From: Vandiemenella viatica
Taxonomy: Eukaryota > Arthropoda > Insecta > Orthoptera > Morabidae
Direction of reading: 5' to 3'
Assembly (NCBI GenBank): GCA_031002005.1
Contig: JARYHS010008074.1
Span: 346,914,932 to 346,978,931, forward strand
Length of the DNA: 64,000 nt
Shown here: one piece after another, positions 34,592 to 44,571 of the stretch
How the letters are laid out: every line of letters begins with the position of its first letter
Position numbering within the stretch: position 1 is the first letter of the stretch
Program-made: the position numbers and the translations under genes
The notes under the pieces: model-generated
Databases searched by the model: none
The model's input: the letters and a program-made list of their open reading frames with translations, nothing else
What the model was told of the DNA's origin: nothing

Positions 34592-35920
34592 CGAGGTGTG
34601 TACAAAAAGAAACCGAACTTCTGCTGTAATTGCTTTATTGCTCATCATACTAACTTTTACACACTGTCCCCTTCAAAGTACTGTCCTTCACTCAATACAC
34701 CGTTGCCATCGTTTTTTTTCAAGTTTTGGAACGCCTCCTGGAATGCAATTTCTCCGATGGCGCGCAGTTCTCTCGTCGCATTGTCTTGAATTTCTTCTAT
34801 GGTCTGGAAACGACGTCCTTTCAAAGTGTTTTTCAGTTTTGGGAAGAGAAAAAAGTCTGCCGGAGCCAAGTCTGGAGAATAGGGTGGCTGAGGCACAACG
34901 GGAGTGCGATGTTTTGCCAGATAATTCGTGACAAACAACGATGCGTGAGCGGGTGCGTTGTCATGGTGCAACATCCACGACTGATTCTCCCACAGTTCAG
35001 GCCTTTTCCTACGCACAGCATCTCTCAATCGTGTCAGAATTTTCTGGTAGACTTCCTTGTTTACCGCTTGACCACGTGGTACAAATTCATGGTGCACAAC
35101 TCCTTTGCAATCAAAAAACACGACCATCATCACCTTGATGTTCGACCGACTCATCCGCGCTTTCTTTGGTCGAGGAGATCCTTTCCCCACCCATTCTGAA
35201 GACTGCCTCTTCGTTTCCACATCGTACCCATAAACCCATGTTTCATCGCCTGTAATGATGTTCTTGAGGAAGTTTTCGTCCTCATTTGCTTTTTCAAGCA
35301 ACTCCTTAGAGATCCTAGCTCGATTCTCCTTCTGCTCGTCCGTCAACAAGCGCGGCACCAGTTTTGCACTGACACGATGCATTCCAAGTTTTTCTCTCAG
35401 GATGTGATTGCAAGAGCCTACACTTATGCCAACTTCTTCAGCAACCTCACGGACAGTCAAACGGCGATTTTCACGAATCACAGTGCGAACCCTCTCAACA
35501 TGGTGGTGTCTGTTGTGGAGGGTCGACCAGATTTTGGATCGTCGGTAACCGAACTCCTGCCCTCCTTAAAGCGCTTAAACCATTCATAGCACTGTGTTCG
35601 GCTCATGCAGTCATCCCCGTATGCTTGTTTAAGCATTTGAAGTGTCTCGGTAAAAGTTTTCCCAAGTTTAACACAAAATTTCACACAGACGCGTTGCTCC
35701 TCCAATTCCTTCATTCTCGCTTTCTCACAAATCCGACGAGCACTCTGCGCACGACCTCACTCAACCGGCTGTCACTCGTAAACTAATGCAGCGACCGTAG
35801 TGCGACAAGAGGCAATCTCTTGCCGAGAGATGTCACTAGTGTGCACGGAAGTCAGAGAATTTTATCTGCAGCCGTTGGCGCGCTATTTAATTAGTTCGGT
35901 TTCTTTTTGTACACACCTCG
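34592..35920 (-). mobile_element. Mariner element, almost intact
   Basis: Perfect TIRs CGAGGTGTGTACAAAAAGAA at both ends, TA on both sides (34,590-34,591 and 35,921-35,922), total 1,329 bp, the normal mariner length. The transposase occupies the minus strand with one visible frameshift. Confidence 0.95.
34657..35714 (-). pseudogene. Mariner transposase (D34D), one frameshift
   Basis: N-terminal frame from the ATG at 35,714 (MKELEEQRVCVKFCVKLGK; helix-turn-helix with YEWFKRFKEG; GRPSTTD), then a 1-nt shift near 35,505 into the second frame, which runs without stops to 34,657: LVPRLLTDEQKENR, GDETWVYGYD (first catalytic D), MLHHDNAPAH (second) and YSPDLAPADFFLFP (third), with 34 residues between the last two. 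The expected length is about 350 residues. It cuts and pastes at TA sites in the nucleus. Only the frameshift prevents full translation as assembled, and a sequencing error is possible. Confidence 0.92.
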
Positions 35921-35973
35921 TATACATGTTCTATATTACAATTTAAACATGAAAATTATGGTATATACAGATA

Positions 35974-36210
35974 CGAGGGTGAGTCAAATGAAAACCTTAA
36001 ATATTTTTTAAATTACTATATTGTGCAGAAATGGTACAAAGCTGTATCACTTTTCAACATAATCTCCCCCACGCTCAATGCAAGTCCTCCAGCGCTTACA
36101 AAGTGCATACATTCCTTTAGAAAAATATTCTTTTGGTAGTCCGCGCAACCACTCATGCACTGCGTGGCATACCTCTTCAACAGAACGGCACTTCTTTCCT
36201 CCCATTGCTA
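35974..36210 (-). pseudogene. Second mariner-like relic: C-terminus and one TIR
   Basis: End CGAGGGTGAGTCAAATGAAA at 35,974 preceded by TA, then a minus-strand frame with VEEVCHAVHEWLRGLPKEYF and a terminus ERGGDYVEK at 36,047, a typical mariner C-terminus. Upstream of about 36,210 the frame continues into unrelated sequence, so the rest of the transposase is lost. It lies only about 50 bp from the intact mariner. Confidence 0.75.
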
Positions 36211-36685
36211 GTAGATGGAGAAGGGGCGAGTGAGCTCGTACCCTGGACCAAAACACCCATGTATTTCTTATGGGAGGGCGAGTGAGCTCAGGACCACCCA
36301 CGTCGCAGCGGGCGCAGGTGTGTGCCTCTGGGAATAATATGTAAATAAGGCCACGTGCCACGTTGGTACGGGTCATAATTCGTCTAAATGGCTTTATTAT
36401 TATTTTTTTTCTACGCGGTCAGGGTACTAATCCTCAATTACACGCTAAATTCAATTGATTACGCTCGAAATGCGGTATAATATTCACTTTTTCTTTTTAT
36501 CGGTTCAATATTTTATAATAAATATTACATTCTTAATTTGTAGTAGGGGTGTGACGTATCGATTAGTATCTAAATTCTTCTCACTATTATAATAGCGTTT
36601 ATTTCATTTAATTCGGAGTACTGGTTCAGAAGATACGGAATTTAACATTTTAGCTGACTCCCCTCGCGCGGTGGAAGGTAAATGA
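36211..36685. other. Unassigned spacer upstream of the Polinton
   Basis: Contains two imperfect copies of GGGCGAGTGAGCTC (36,226; 36,276) and AT-rich sequence. A Polinton terminal repeat would be expected hereabouts but I could not identify one. Confidence 0.4.
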
Positions 36686-37113
36686 GCCGACCGCGCAGGC
36701 CCAGGGAGGCGGTATCTATTCATCAGCCGCGACCCCTCATAAATAAGCAGCCGCACCGCATCTGGCCGACCGCGCAGGCCCAGGGAGGCGGTATCTATTC
36801 ATCATTCGTGACACCTCATAAATACACCGCCGCGCCGCCTCTGCGTGCTTGAATGTAGCACCCGGAAGACATTATTCAACCTTCACGGTATTTTACGATT
36901 GCGTTCCACCCCTCGGGCGCCGTTTTCCCACGCGAGCGTGTATATAAATCTAAAACATTTTTCACCCCGAGAAATGTAGCCTCGGGAGATTAATGCCGCA
37001 AAGCGTGTGTTCCCACGCCAGGGAGGATCCAAGCGTGTATATAAAGGGCTGAGATCTCCCTTGTGTTATCCAGTCTTCTCTCAGTCGCCGGGCTGAACAC
37101 AACGATCATCGCA
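36686..37113 (+). promoter_or_regulatory. Putative promoter and leader of the Polinton polymerase gene, multiple TATA boxes
   Basis: A GC-rich block distinct from its AT-rich surroundings. 36,686-36,764 is repeated in tandem at 36,765-36,843 (79-bp period), each copy with CATAAATA. Further on, GCGTGTATATAAA occurs twice (about 36,930 and 37,034), each preceded by TTCCCACGC. About 30-45 bp after the last TATA lie CCAGTC and TCAGTC (37,081), which fit the arthropod initiator. An ATG in the context CGCAATG follows at 37,114. Function is inferred from these signals only. Confidence 0.55.
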
Positions 37114-38121
37114 ATGTCGTCTGAAGATCTTGGAGGAATGAGCTTATTCAGCGATATTGGTAAGTAAATTATTGTTATTTTACATTTTTTCTGGCTGTTT
37201 TAAATTCTTTCACATATACTGATGAGATTTTTTTCCCCTCTGCTTCAGACATTGAAGAAATTCTCGCTGAGGCCAGGATGATTTCGGTAATGATAATTTT
37301 TTAACGTAACTAGATTTATGAAAATGTATAGTGCCGAAGCAGAGTAGTCTATATTATTAATTTATTTGTTCGCAGGTGATTTGGATATTTCGTGCAGCGA
37401 CATTTTTTATTTCAGTACATATTTATCTATAGATTATTTTTTTCCATGTCTTTATAACTATTGCTAATACTTTTTTTTTCTGATGAACCATCACGCCCAG
37501 AGATGCGTAAGGGTAATTCTTCTCAGGAATTAAGTAGCCCAAAAAGAGCCAATATCAGCCCTGGCGATTGCTCACAATGGAGCATGCTCCCAAATATTGA
37601 CGTGGATGAGCCGCAGAGCATGTCACCCCTTAGCATGCCACCAACTCCACCACCACAATGGGTTCTTCCGCAACCACCAGCACACTGGAATATCGGTAAG
37701 TCCAGTACATCAGTAATTTACCTATATTATTTAATGCTTACAAAATTATGTTTTTCATGATACTAAAACATTTTTCTTCTTTTTTTATGTTTCAGAGGGG
37801 GCGGTCGGACGCCCGGCCAACGAGGCAGTTCCGCCACCAATATGGCGACCATGGGAGACGTCAGCCGCAGTCGGACCTAGCCGACCGCCCGCCACAGCAG
37901 CAGCAACAGCCGGGCCCAGCCGCCCTTCGCCCGGAACCAGCCGCCACTTCAACAGCCCATCGCCCGGGCCCAGCCGACAGTATGCCGGTCCATCGGCCAG
38001 ATCAAGCCGCCAGTTCACCGGTCCTTCGCCCGGGCCAAGTCGGCGATCGTCGGTGCAGGGACGCCATCATGCAGTCATGATCAGGCAGCAACGATGGGTG
38101 AGTCAGCAGTATCGCGCTTAG
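37114..38121 (+). CDS. Spliced, acidic then proline-rich N-terminal region preceding the polymerase
   Basis: Candidate exons: 37,114-37,159 (MSSEDLGGMSLFSDI; donor GTAAGT), 37,249-37,286 (DIEEILAEARMIS; acceptor TGCTTCAG), 37,501-37,695 (includes PQSMSPLSMPPTPPPQW; donor GTAAGT) and 37,796 onward (acceptor TTTCAG), which carries several GPSR-type repeats (SPGPSR, AGPSR) and closes at 38,119-38,121. Exons 1-2 and 3-4 join in frame; the join 2-3 does not, so a small exon (perhaps near 37,376) or a break is missing. A further donor GTGAGT sits at 38,098. The product is unrecognised. Position suggests it is the low-complexity N-terminal extension of the polymerase polyprotein or a separate small gene. 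Confidence 0.5.
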
Positions 38122-39656
38122 TCCTTGAAGACAGGCTTAGTGCATTTAAAAATAGAATTTATTCCGGGACAATTTCAAATTCTCAAAATTTCATTGATCC
38201 AATGAATTTCATTGATGCTTGCTTTAAACTTGTTGCCGGTAAAGTTCGCGAAATTGTGGATAATCGGTCCTCCCCATCTGTAAAGGTGCAGGTTGGACTG
38301 ATTAACACATAAAATACAGAAGGAAATGATTTTGGAAACCGCCCGTATGTGCTTTTTAACTAAAATGCGTGAGTCACAACAGCACTTGCCTGTCGGATTG
38401 GTATGAAAAATATGTGAAGTCGGAGCTCAGAGTAAAATTGTGTGAGTTTCAAGAAAGGACAAGTGGCAAAACTCTCGATAGAATAGAATCCCTCGACATT
38501 AGCATTTCTAATTTTCAACCTTTCTATCGGGGTCTTCCTATGTTGCTCTGCCACTTGATATCTGTAGAAAGAAGGCCGTCATCAATGTTGAAAACAAGAA
38601 TGACGAGTTGTGCTTTCTATGGACAATTCTTGCATATCACGTAAAGGCGCTTAAAAAACATGTGACAGGGTTAGCATATAAGAAAGTACGTTCACTCTAC
38701 CCCTCGATTTTTCAGGTATTGAGTTTCCGGTAAAACTCTCTGACATTTCTAAATTTGAGAGGCAAAATCCAGACTATTCTGTAAATGTTTTCGGTCTGGA
38801 TGAAGTTAAAGGTAAACATGTAGTTTCCGGGGCCCTCCATCACACTGCAGACAAACGCGTTAAACATGTTGTTGATTACCGACGGCAGTGGGAAAAAATT
38901 CCATTACTGTTGGATTCACAACTTGTCGGCGTTAGTAGTCTTCTTTAAGAAACATCATGTGCTATATTTATTTGTGACAGATGTCTGCAACATTTTGGAC
39001 GCAAAGATCTCCTGGACCGCCACGAGATTGACTGTGCAAGGGTTGATCCTGTAGACGACGATAAAACTTAAAGTTTAAGGATTTTGTGCACCAAGAGCGT
39101 GTACCCGTCGTCGTTTACGCGGACTTTGAAAGTTTATTGCTACCTTATGATTCTTGCAGTCCCCCACCCAACGCCTCTCACACTACTTTAGTCCAGAAAC
39201 ATCCCTTTCGCTGCCGCATACCAGGTCGTTTGTCCACTCGTACCTAGTCTGTCGCGTTTCAACTCCTTCAGGGGAAAAAATCCTGAAAAATGGCTTGTTG
39301 ATGAACTCGTCAAACTTGCCAAGAAAGTTGATAAAATTTACAAGAGGTGCATTCCTCTTGTAATGACAGACGAGCAAGAAGCAAAGTTTGCTGATGCTAC
39401 GGTATGCCACATCTGCGAGAAAGACATTGAACCGGGGACTGTCAAGGTCCGCGATCATTGTCATATCACAGGTGAATTTAGGGGGGCTGCACATAATGAT
39501 TGCAATTTGCAGTATAAGACTAAAAAGTACATACCCATTTTCTTTCACAATCTTTCTGGGTATGATGCTCATTTCATTGTAATGGCTCGATTCCGAAGGA
39601 ATGGACGTGCTTCCCATCAACACAGAACGTTATATTTCTTTTTCGAAAAAGATTGA
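38094..39656 (+). pseudogene. polB: Polinton DNA polymerase B: N-terminal, exonuclease and zinc-binding HNH-like part, broken
   Basis: Frames in order: 38,094-38,312 (LVLEDRLSAFKNRIYSG, DPMNFIDACFKLV), a badly broken part to about 38,700, then a segment with GIEFPVKLSDISKFERQNP (38,712 onward) and a C-x2-C...H-x4-C zinc-finger-like block near 38,980-39,045. VVYADFESLL at about 39,110 is the Exo I motif with both acidic residues. 39,405-39,515 encodes CHIC...RDHCH...HNDCN, resembling an endonuclease VII/HNH-type zinc site. FHNLSGYDAHFI (39,541) is Exo II. Several stops and shifts interrupt it. It belongs with the polymerase part that follows. Confidence 0.8.
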
Positions 39657-41469
39657 ATACACTTCAATCACGTTAAGGTTTCTGGACTCATACCGGTTCA
39701 TGCAGCTCCCATTAGATAAACTGGTTGGAACCCTTGAGGACGACGACGACATTTCACCGACCCCGAGAAGTTCCAATTAGTTAAACGGAAAGGTGTCTTC
39801 CCTTACGAATACATGGATTCGTGGGATAAGCTCACCGAGGCCACGCTTCCTCCAAAATCAAAATTCTACAGTTCGTTGTCGGAGTCACACATTTCTGATG
39901 AAGATTACGAACACGCGACAAAGGTGTGGCGGACTTCCAGATCAAGACTTTGGGCGAATATGCAAGTCTGTACATGGACACAGATGTGCGGTTACTTGCA
40001 GATCTGTTTGAGAAATTTAGGAGTGTATGTTTGGGGAAGTACACCCTGGACCCCGCCCACTATTTCACATCCCCAGGCCTTTCGTGGCAGGCTATGTTAA
40101 GGAGCACGCGTGTCGAACTGGACCTTCTGACGGATATCGACATGCTGCTCTTTTTCGAACGAGGTATTCGCGGAGGTATTTGCCAGTGCGTCCACAGGTA
40201 TGCGAAGGCAAATAACCGGTACATGCCGGAGTACAACCGCGAGGCGTCTGAAGATTTTATAATGTACTTCGACGTAAACAATCTTTACGGCTGGGCCATG
40301 TCGGAGTATCTACCCTCTGGTGGGTTTCAATGGCTATCGGCTAAAGAGATTGCTAGCATAGATTTCATGAGCGTTGCAGCTGACTCACCTAGGGGGTTCG
40401 TATTGGAGGTAGACCTTACGATTCCTCAGGATAAACACGACGTTTTAGCAGACCTGCCGCCATGTCCAGACCACAAAGCCCCAGAAGGCCTCCCCAAGCT
40501 GATGACCACACTGGAGAACAAGGTACGGTATGTTCTCCATTACCGAGTCCTCCAGCAATGTGTAGGCTTGGGGCTGCAGGTGACCGAAATACACCGGGTA
40601 ATATCTTTCAATCAGTCACCGTGGTTGAAAGAATACATATCTCTCAATACGTGTTCTCGCCGTGACGCCAAAACAGATTTCGAGAGAGATTTTTACAAAC
40701 TGATGAACAATTCAATTTTCGGCAAGACTATGGAGAACATTCGAAAACACCGCGACGTGAAATTGTGTACAGCATGGGTGGGCCGCCGCGGTGCCCGCAA
40801 ACACATAGCTTCACCACACTTTAAGCAAGTAACAGTTTTCAACAAGAACTTTGTGGCCGTGGAGATGGCGAAAGCTAGGATAGTTTTTAATAAACCGTGT
40901 ATGTCGGAATGTGCATTCTTGACCTGTCTAAACTGAGGATGTACAGATTTCATTATGAATTTGCCATTCCTCAGTTTAGAAGCCCTAAATTGCTATATAT
41001 GGATACAGACAGCTTCATCTACTTGGTGCGGAACTGCGATCCATATGAAGTGATGCGACGCAACAGGGAGGAGTTCGACACGTCTGGGTATAGCACCGGC
41101 AACCGTTATGGGATAGAGTCCCACAATGAAAAGGTTGTCGGTGTTATGAAGGACGAAGCGAATGGCACCCTGATTGCGGAGTTTGCGGGGTTAAGGGCAA
41201 AAATGTATGCATTCCGGCTCGAGACAGACCAGACCTCTAGACGGGCTAAAGGTTTGGCTGGCTCAGTCACTAGAAAGCTGCAGATGGAGGATTACATAAA
41301 TTGCCTCCATGGGAAACACCCAGGTACCATCTGCAGCAAAGGATCATCAACTCTGCACGTTGTAAATACTGTTCAAATATCCAAACTGGGTCTGTCTAGA
41401 ACGGACGATAAGCGGTATATTTTCCCCGACGGGATAGAGACCCCCGTGGGGGCACAAGTCTGTAAATAA
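39657..41469 (+). pseudogene. polB: Polinton DNA polymerase B: Exo III and polymerase domain, broken
   Basis: Pieces in three frames: 39,813-39,925, 39,926-40,936 and 40,897-41,469. [14 protein letters not shown] (39,974) is Exo III. YFDVNNLYGWAM (40,265) is palm motif A of protein-primed B polymerases, KLMNNSIFGKTMEN (40,699) motif B and YMDTDSFIYL (40,999) motif C with the catalytic DTD. The C-terminal part (VVGVMKDEANG, KMYAFRLE, KGLAGSVTRKL) closes at 41,469. Catalytic residues are all present, and the 336-codon piece is unbroken, but shifts near 39,650, 39,930 and 40,905 plus earlier breaks prevent a full product. When whole it replicates the element by protein priming. Confidence 0.92.
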
Positions 41470-41852
41470 TGTGTGAATGTTTGTAAATACTGTATGAGTG
41501 AAGAAGAAATATACCGTTATCGTGTTTCTAGTTTGTAAATATGTACAGTGCACTGCTTAGGTTGCTGCAAAGACATGTAAATATTTTTTTTTCCAATGCT
41601 GTACAAACTTTTATAATTTTTTTTTGCATGCACTTTTTGTATAGAATCATAGCCCGAGAAAAAAAAAATTGTAAAAAAAAGAGCACTATGCTCTGTAAAT
41701 TCATTTGTAATGTATCTAGTCAATGGAAAAGTAGAATAAGTGTACAAGTTTGTTGAGACTGCTGCTGCTGTGCTCAGTATAAATAATTGCTGGAAAAAAA
41801 ACACAATTGTAAAAAAATTATTTATTACAGAAAAATGACATGTACAATTTTG

Positions 41853-42758
41853 TTACAATTTGAATAAATCTTTTTTATGAATCCATGTGTTATGCGATTT
41901 ATCAAAACCCAACCACTTCACCAAGATCATATTTTTCCTTCTCTTTATCACTCGTTCAACCAAAAATGTACTTGTAAGTTTTGTTAGTTGTAATTCTTGC
42001 TGGTAAAATGCTCCTGCAATATCTTTACCTTGATAGTCTTTAAGCAAATAAGTTACAGGATTTGTTAATTTCACTTTACTGATGGTAAACACTTCCGTTG
42101 ACCAGTTGGGCAAGTAGCCTTTCTCAAACCTCTTTAAATCTACTGATTCTGACATGGTCACCAACTTTGAATTTTGCTGGAGTAGTAATCTTAATATGGC
42201 TGTACACTGTTGAAAGAAGTGAATTGTCTTTAACATCACACGGTTTCATCTTGATGGTGTGGTGCCACTTGTTATTGTAATTGGTCATTAATTGAGGAAG
42301 AAGTTCAATCCACCGATGTGAACCACGTCTGCTGAATTCTTGCCACATTGCATTCTTGATAGTCTATTGAGTCGCTCAACTATTGATGCTTTAAGATGAG
42401 TATATGTTGAGTAGTGATTAATACCATAACTTGTCATGAGCGATTTAAACTTTGAATTATAAAACTCTTTTCCGTTGTCAGTCTGTAAATTTTTAGGAAC
42501 ACGATCACCATTAAGTATTTTCTTCATAGCGTCGACAACCACACTAGCCGTTTTGTTCTTGAGGGGTAGAGCCCATGCAAACTTTGAATAAGTATCAATC
42601 ACCATCAAGATATACTTGTAGCCACTGTTTTTACGAGAATACGGTATCATTTCTACAATATCAGCTTGCCATAGGTCGTCAAGACCTTTGATTATTACCC
42701 GGCGTCTTGGGAAATTCCTTCTAGCCGGTCTATGGAGTTCAGCTACAATTTGATCCAT
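41853..42758 (-). pseudogene. Polinton integrase with C-terminal chromodomain, broken
   Basis: The start is probably the ATG at 42,758 (MDQIVAELHRPARRNFPRR), 1 nt after the stop of the upstream ORF. The retroviral-type core shows LWQADIVEM (first D), LQTDNGKEFYN (second D) and SIVERLNRL (E), the DDE triad. Frame shifts follow near 42,385 and 42,135-42,240. The tail has KFKVGDHVRISRFK and then KNMILVKWLGFDKSHNTWI, a chromodomain-like end, closing at 41,853. The N-terminal HHCC zinc finger seen in retroviral integrases is not evident. Role: integration of the excised or replicated element. Confidence 0.88.
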
Positions 42759-42759
42759 G

Positions 42760-43440
42760 TTACACGATGATGTCTCTCTCACGAAGTTCTTCAATCACTG
42801 ACAAAATTTCGTTGGGTGTGTGTGCAGTGTGTCCTGCTGATGTTGATGCGGTAAGTAATTTCAATCTTTCAACGAGCTCATTCGGATCGTCCCAATACAC
42901 ATATTCCTTCATGGGAAGAAGACCAGAACCGACTGATTGTCAAGTTTAGAGATTATGTTTTTATACTTAGTGGTTGTATTTTTCAAAACTTTTCCAGATG
43001 GAATAAATTTCACTCTGGGCATTCGTGGTGTCTAGTATTTCATAATAACTTTTCAAGTCCATGTTGGTAAATTTTTGGTTTTTTTAAGAACAACAGTTCC
43101 ATTAAGCCTTGAGTTCTTTCATATTCATTTCCATCAATCCGTATAACATCTCCATCTATAATCATAGGAGTATTTCCAATCATTAGCGAATCATTTTTCT
43201 TCCGGACACCGTACACCGAATCATAATCTCTTTCACTTCGATTGAGTGACTTCAAGAAATCTTTGATCATACCTGGAGGTTGCTGCTGCTGCTGCTGATG
43301 TCGCGGAGGTAAGAAAACATTTTCTATTGTATCCGTCACAGGTCTTAAAGAATCTTTGAAAAATTTCTCAGAGTCGATTTGGCCAGTTTTCAATTCGAGT
43401 AACTTGCGTCGAATAGCATTTCGGGCCTTATGATGCCACG
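42760..43440 (-). pseudogene. Conserved Polinton-type ORF of unknown function, one frameshift
   Basis: The minus-strand frame runs from about 43,440 to a shift near 43,035, with a glutamine/proline run (RHQQQQQQPPGM), then DYDSVYGVRKKNDSLMIGN and ERTQGLMELLFLKKP. After the shift it continues with YVYWDDPNELVERLKLL and ends IEELRERDIIV at the stop 42,760-42,762, 1 nt before the integrase ATG. I recognise the type as one regularly found near Polinton integrases in arthropods, function unknown. No ATG was seen near its apparent start (no start between the upstream stop at 43,442 and the first conserved residues), which may be another defect. Confidence 0.65.
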
Positions 43441-43441
43441 T

Positions 43442-43774
43442 TTAGTTGTTGTCGTATCCATGTTTAAGCATCGAATGAAGCTTATTACAGGTTACTGTAT
43501 TTTTATATGTTAAAGTCACATGTGCTGTAAACGGCTCGTGGGGCTCATATGCGGGGAAAAAACTAAGTTTATCGCCTCGATTCACATGGAGTACTCCTCC
43601 TTGATAGTTAACGTATACCCAATTCAATTTTACGTCAACCCTTTTTGGTTTGTCTACTGAGAGGATCATACCATTGACTTGGATTTCACGATAATTTCGA
43701 CCCGTATCTAGTATGTATGCATTATCTTGAAAGTCACCTGTTGCAATTATAGTTTCAACCATAGTCATTTCCAT
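43442..43774 (-). CDS. 110-residue Polinton ORF, unknown function, intact
   Basis: Starts at the ATG at 43,774 (MEMTMVETIIATGDFQDNA) and ends at 43,442 with no break. Content is mostly beta-forming, with LNWVYVNYQGGVLHVNRGDK and FPAYEPHEPF. It overlaps the stop of the upstream ORF by about 10 nt and is followed directly by the Q/P-rich ORF, so the four minus-strand genes form a tight array. By position and composition it may be a virion or structural accessory protein, but that is a guess; I do not recognise a domain. Confidence 0.6.
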   Translation of the reverse strand: MEMTMVETIIATGDFQDNAYILDTGRNYREIQVNGMILSVDKPKRVDVKLNWVYVNYQGGVLHVNRGDKLSFFPAYEPHEPFTAHVTLTYKNTVTCNKLHSMLKHGYDNN

Positions 43775-43969
43775 CGATTTAAAAACATTAAACCATCATT
43801 AATAGCTTTGTTAGCATATCGTTTGTTACCACATCGTCATCATCGATGGGGTCAGCTACATGTTTTAATATTCGACCCTGACAATCCAAACTACCTTCTT
43901 TTGTAAGAAGTAATGTTGAGGTGGGTGCACCAATATCCTCTTCGATGATGTTCTACCAAACTTGTCCAT
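43765..43969 (-). pseudogene. Small Polinton ORF with fibre-like motif, frameshifted
   Basis: ATG at 43,969 (MDKFGRTSSKR), shift near 43,935, then LDCQGRILKHVADPIDDDDVV and a stop at 43,765. A GRILKHVADP..DDDVV segment recalls the short beta repeats of viral and phage fibre proteins, so a surface or fibre role is possible. It sits between the ATPase and the 110-residue ORF. Confidence 0.45.
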
Positions 43970-43984
43970 GGCTGTAATAATGAT

Positions 43985-44571
43985 AGTACCTAGTGTGCTT
44001 GTCTATTTATTTCAAAAACGAATCAAACCCATTGCGGTACCGTCCATGATACATATCACAATCTTGTCAATAACTGCAAATCCATGCTGCTCGCATTCCA
44101 GCAAGTACCACATAAGTCTTAAACTCGCTGAACGGCATATCTGTGTTCACGTGGGTCATTATAAATGTGTTTGAGATTCATGTCGTCCTGTTTAAAGAGT
44201 ACAATAAGTTGGCGTTTCCTCACCAGCTGTTTAGGTATACTGTATATGTCTGGCACAAGTAGAAAGAGTCTACTGACCTATGTCTCCCCATACAAAAGTA
44301 TCTCGTATATTATTTTGCTCACACGAGACATCGTCAAACACAAACACTGAATTTGGTAGCGCTTCACTAGGTGGAGGCACATTCTGATTATCGCTAAATG
44401 TTAAATCTTAATTTCTTTAATGGGTTTCAGTATTTCACCTAGCACTGGTACTTTGGCTGGTACAACGATTTGAAAAACATATATACATTTTCAAATCTAA
44501 GCCCATTTGGGTGTTCCAGCATGGACAGCACAAGATTGGTTTTACCACAGTTTGACGGTCCACAAACTATC
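43985..44571 (-). pseudogene. Polinton packaging ATPase (A32/FtsK-HerA type), broken and cut by the gap
   Basis: The minus strand right at the gap edge encodes IVCGPSNCGKTNLVLSML (Walker A with GKTN), then after shifts SVFVFDDVSCEQ near 44,355 (Walker B), LCQTY near 44,250, and FKQDDMNLKHIYND (44,195) with a following frame THVNTDMPFSEFKTYVV. This is the motif order of the genome-packaging ATPases of Polintons and related viruses. Several stops and shifts. The N-terminus, if any beyond Walker A, is lost in the N run. Confidence 0.82.

Larger units (their letters stand above)
36660..44571. mobile_element. Polinton/Maverick DNA transposon, decayed and incomplete
   Basis: Hallmark genes are present: protein-primed family B DNA polymerase (plus strand), retroviral-type integrase with C-terminal chromodomain, and an A32-type packaging ATPase (minus strand), with Polinton-type accessory ORFs between. 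Gene groups converge around 41.5-41.9 kb; the ~380 bp between (41,470-41,852) is AT-rich non-coding sequence. Neither terminal inverted repeat is identified. The right side runs into the N gap, and no capsid or protease gene is visible, so at least half of the element (usual size 15-20 kb) is missing. Every large gene carries frame breaks, so this copy is an inactive fossil. Confidence 0.9.

Noticed and set aside
34726..35199. 157-codon plus-strand ORF and neighbouring plus ORFs
   Set aside because: Antisense shadow of the mariner transposase.
36686..36843. CRISPR-like direct repeat
   Set aside because: Only two tandem copies of 79 bp, no spacers, in eukaryotic DNA; a promoter duplication is simpler.
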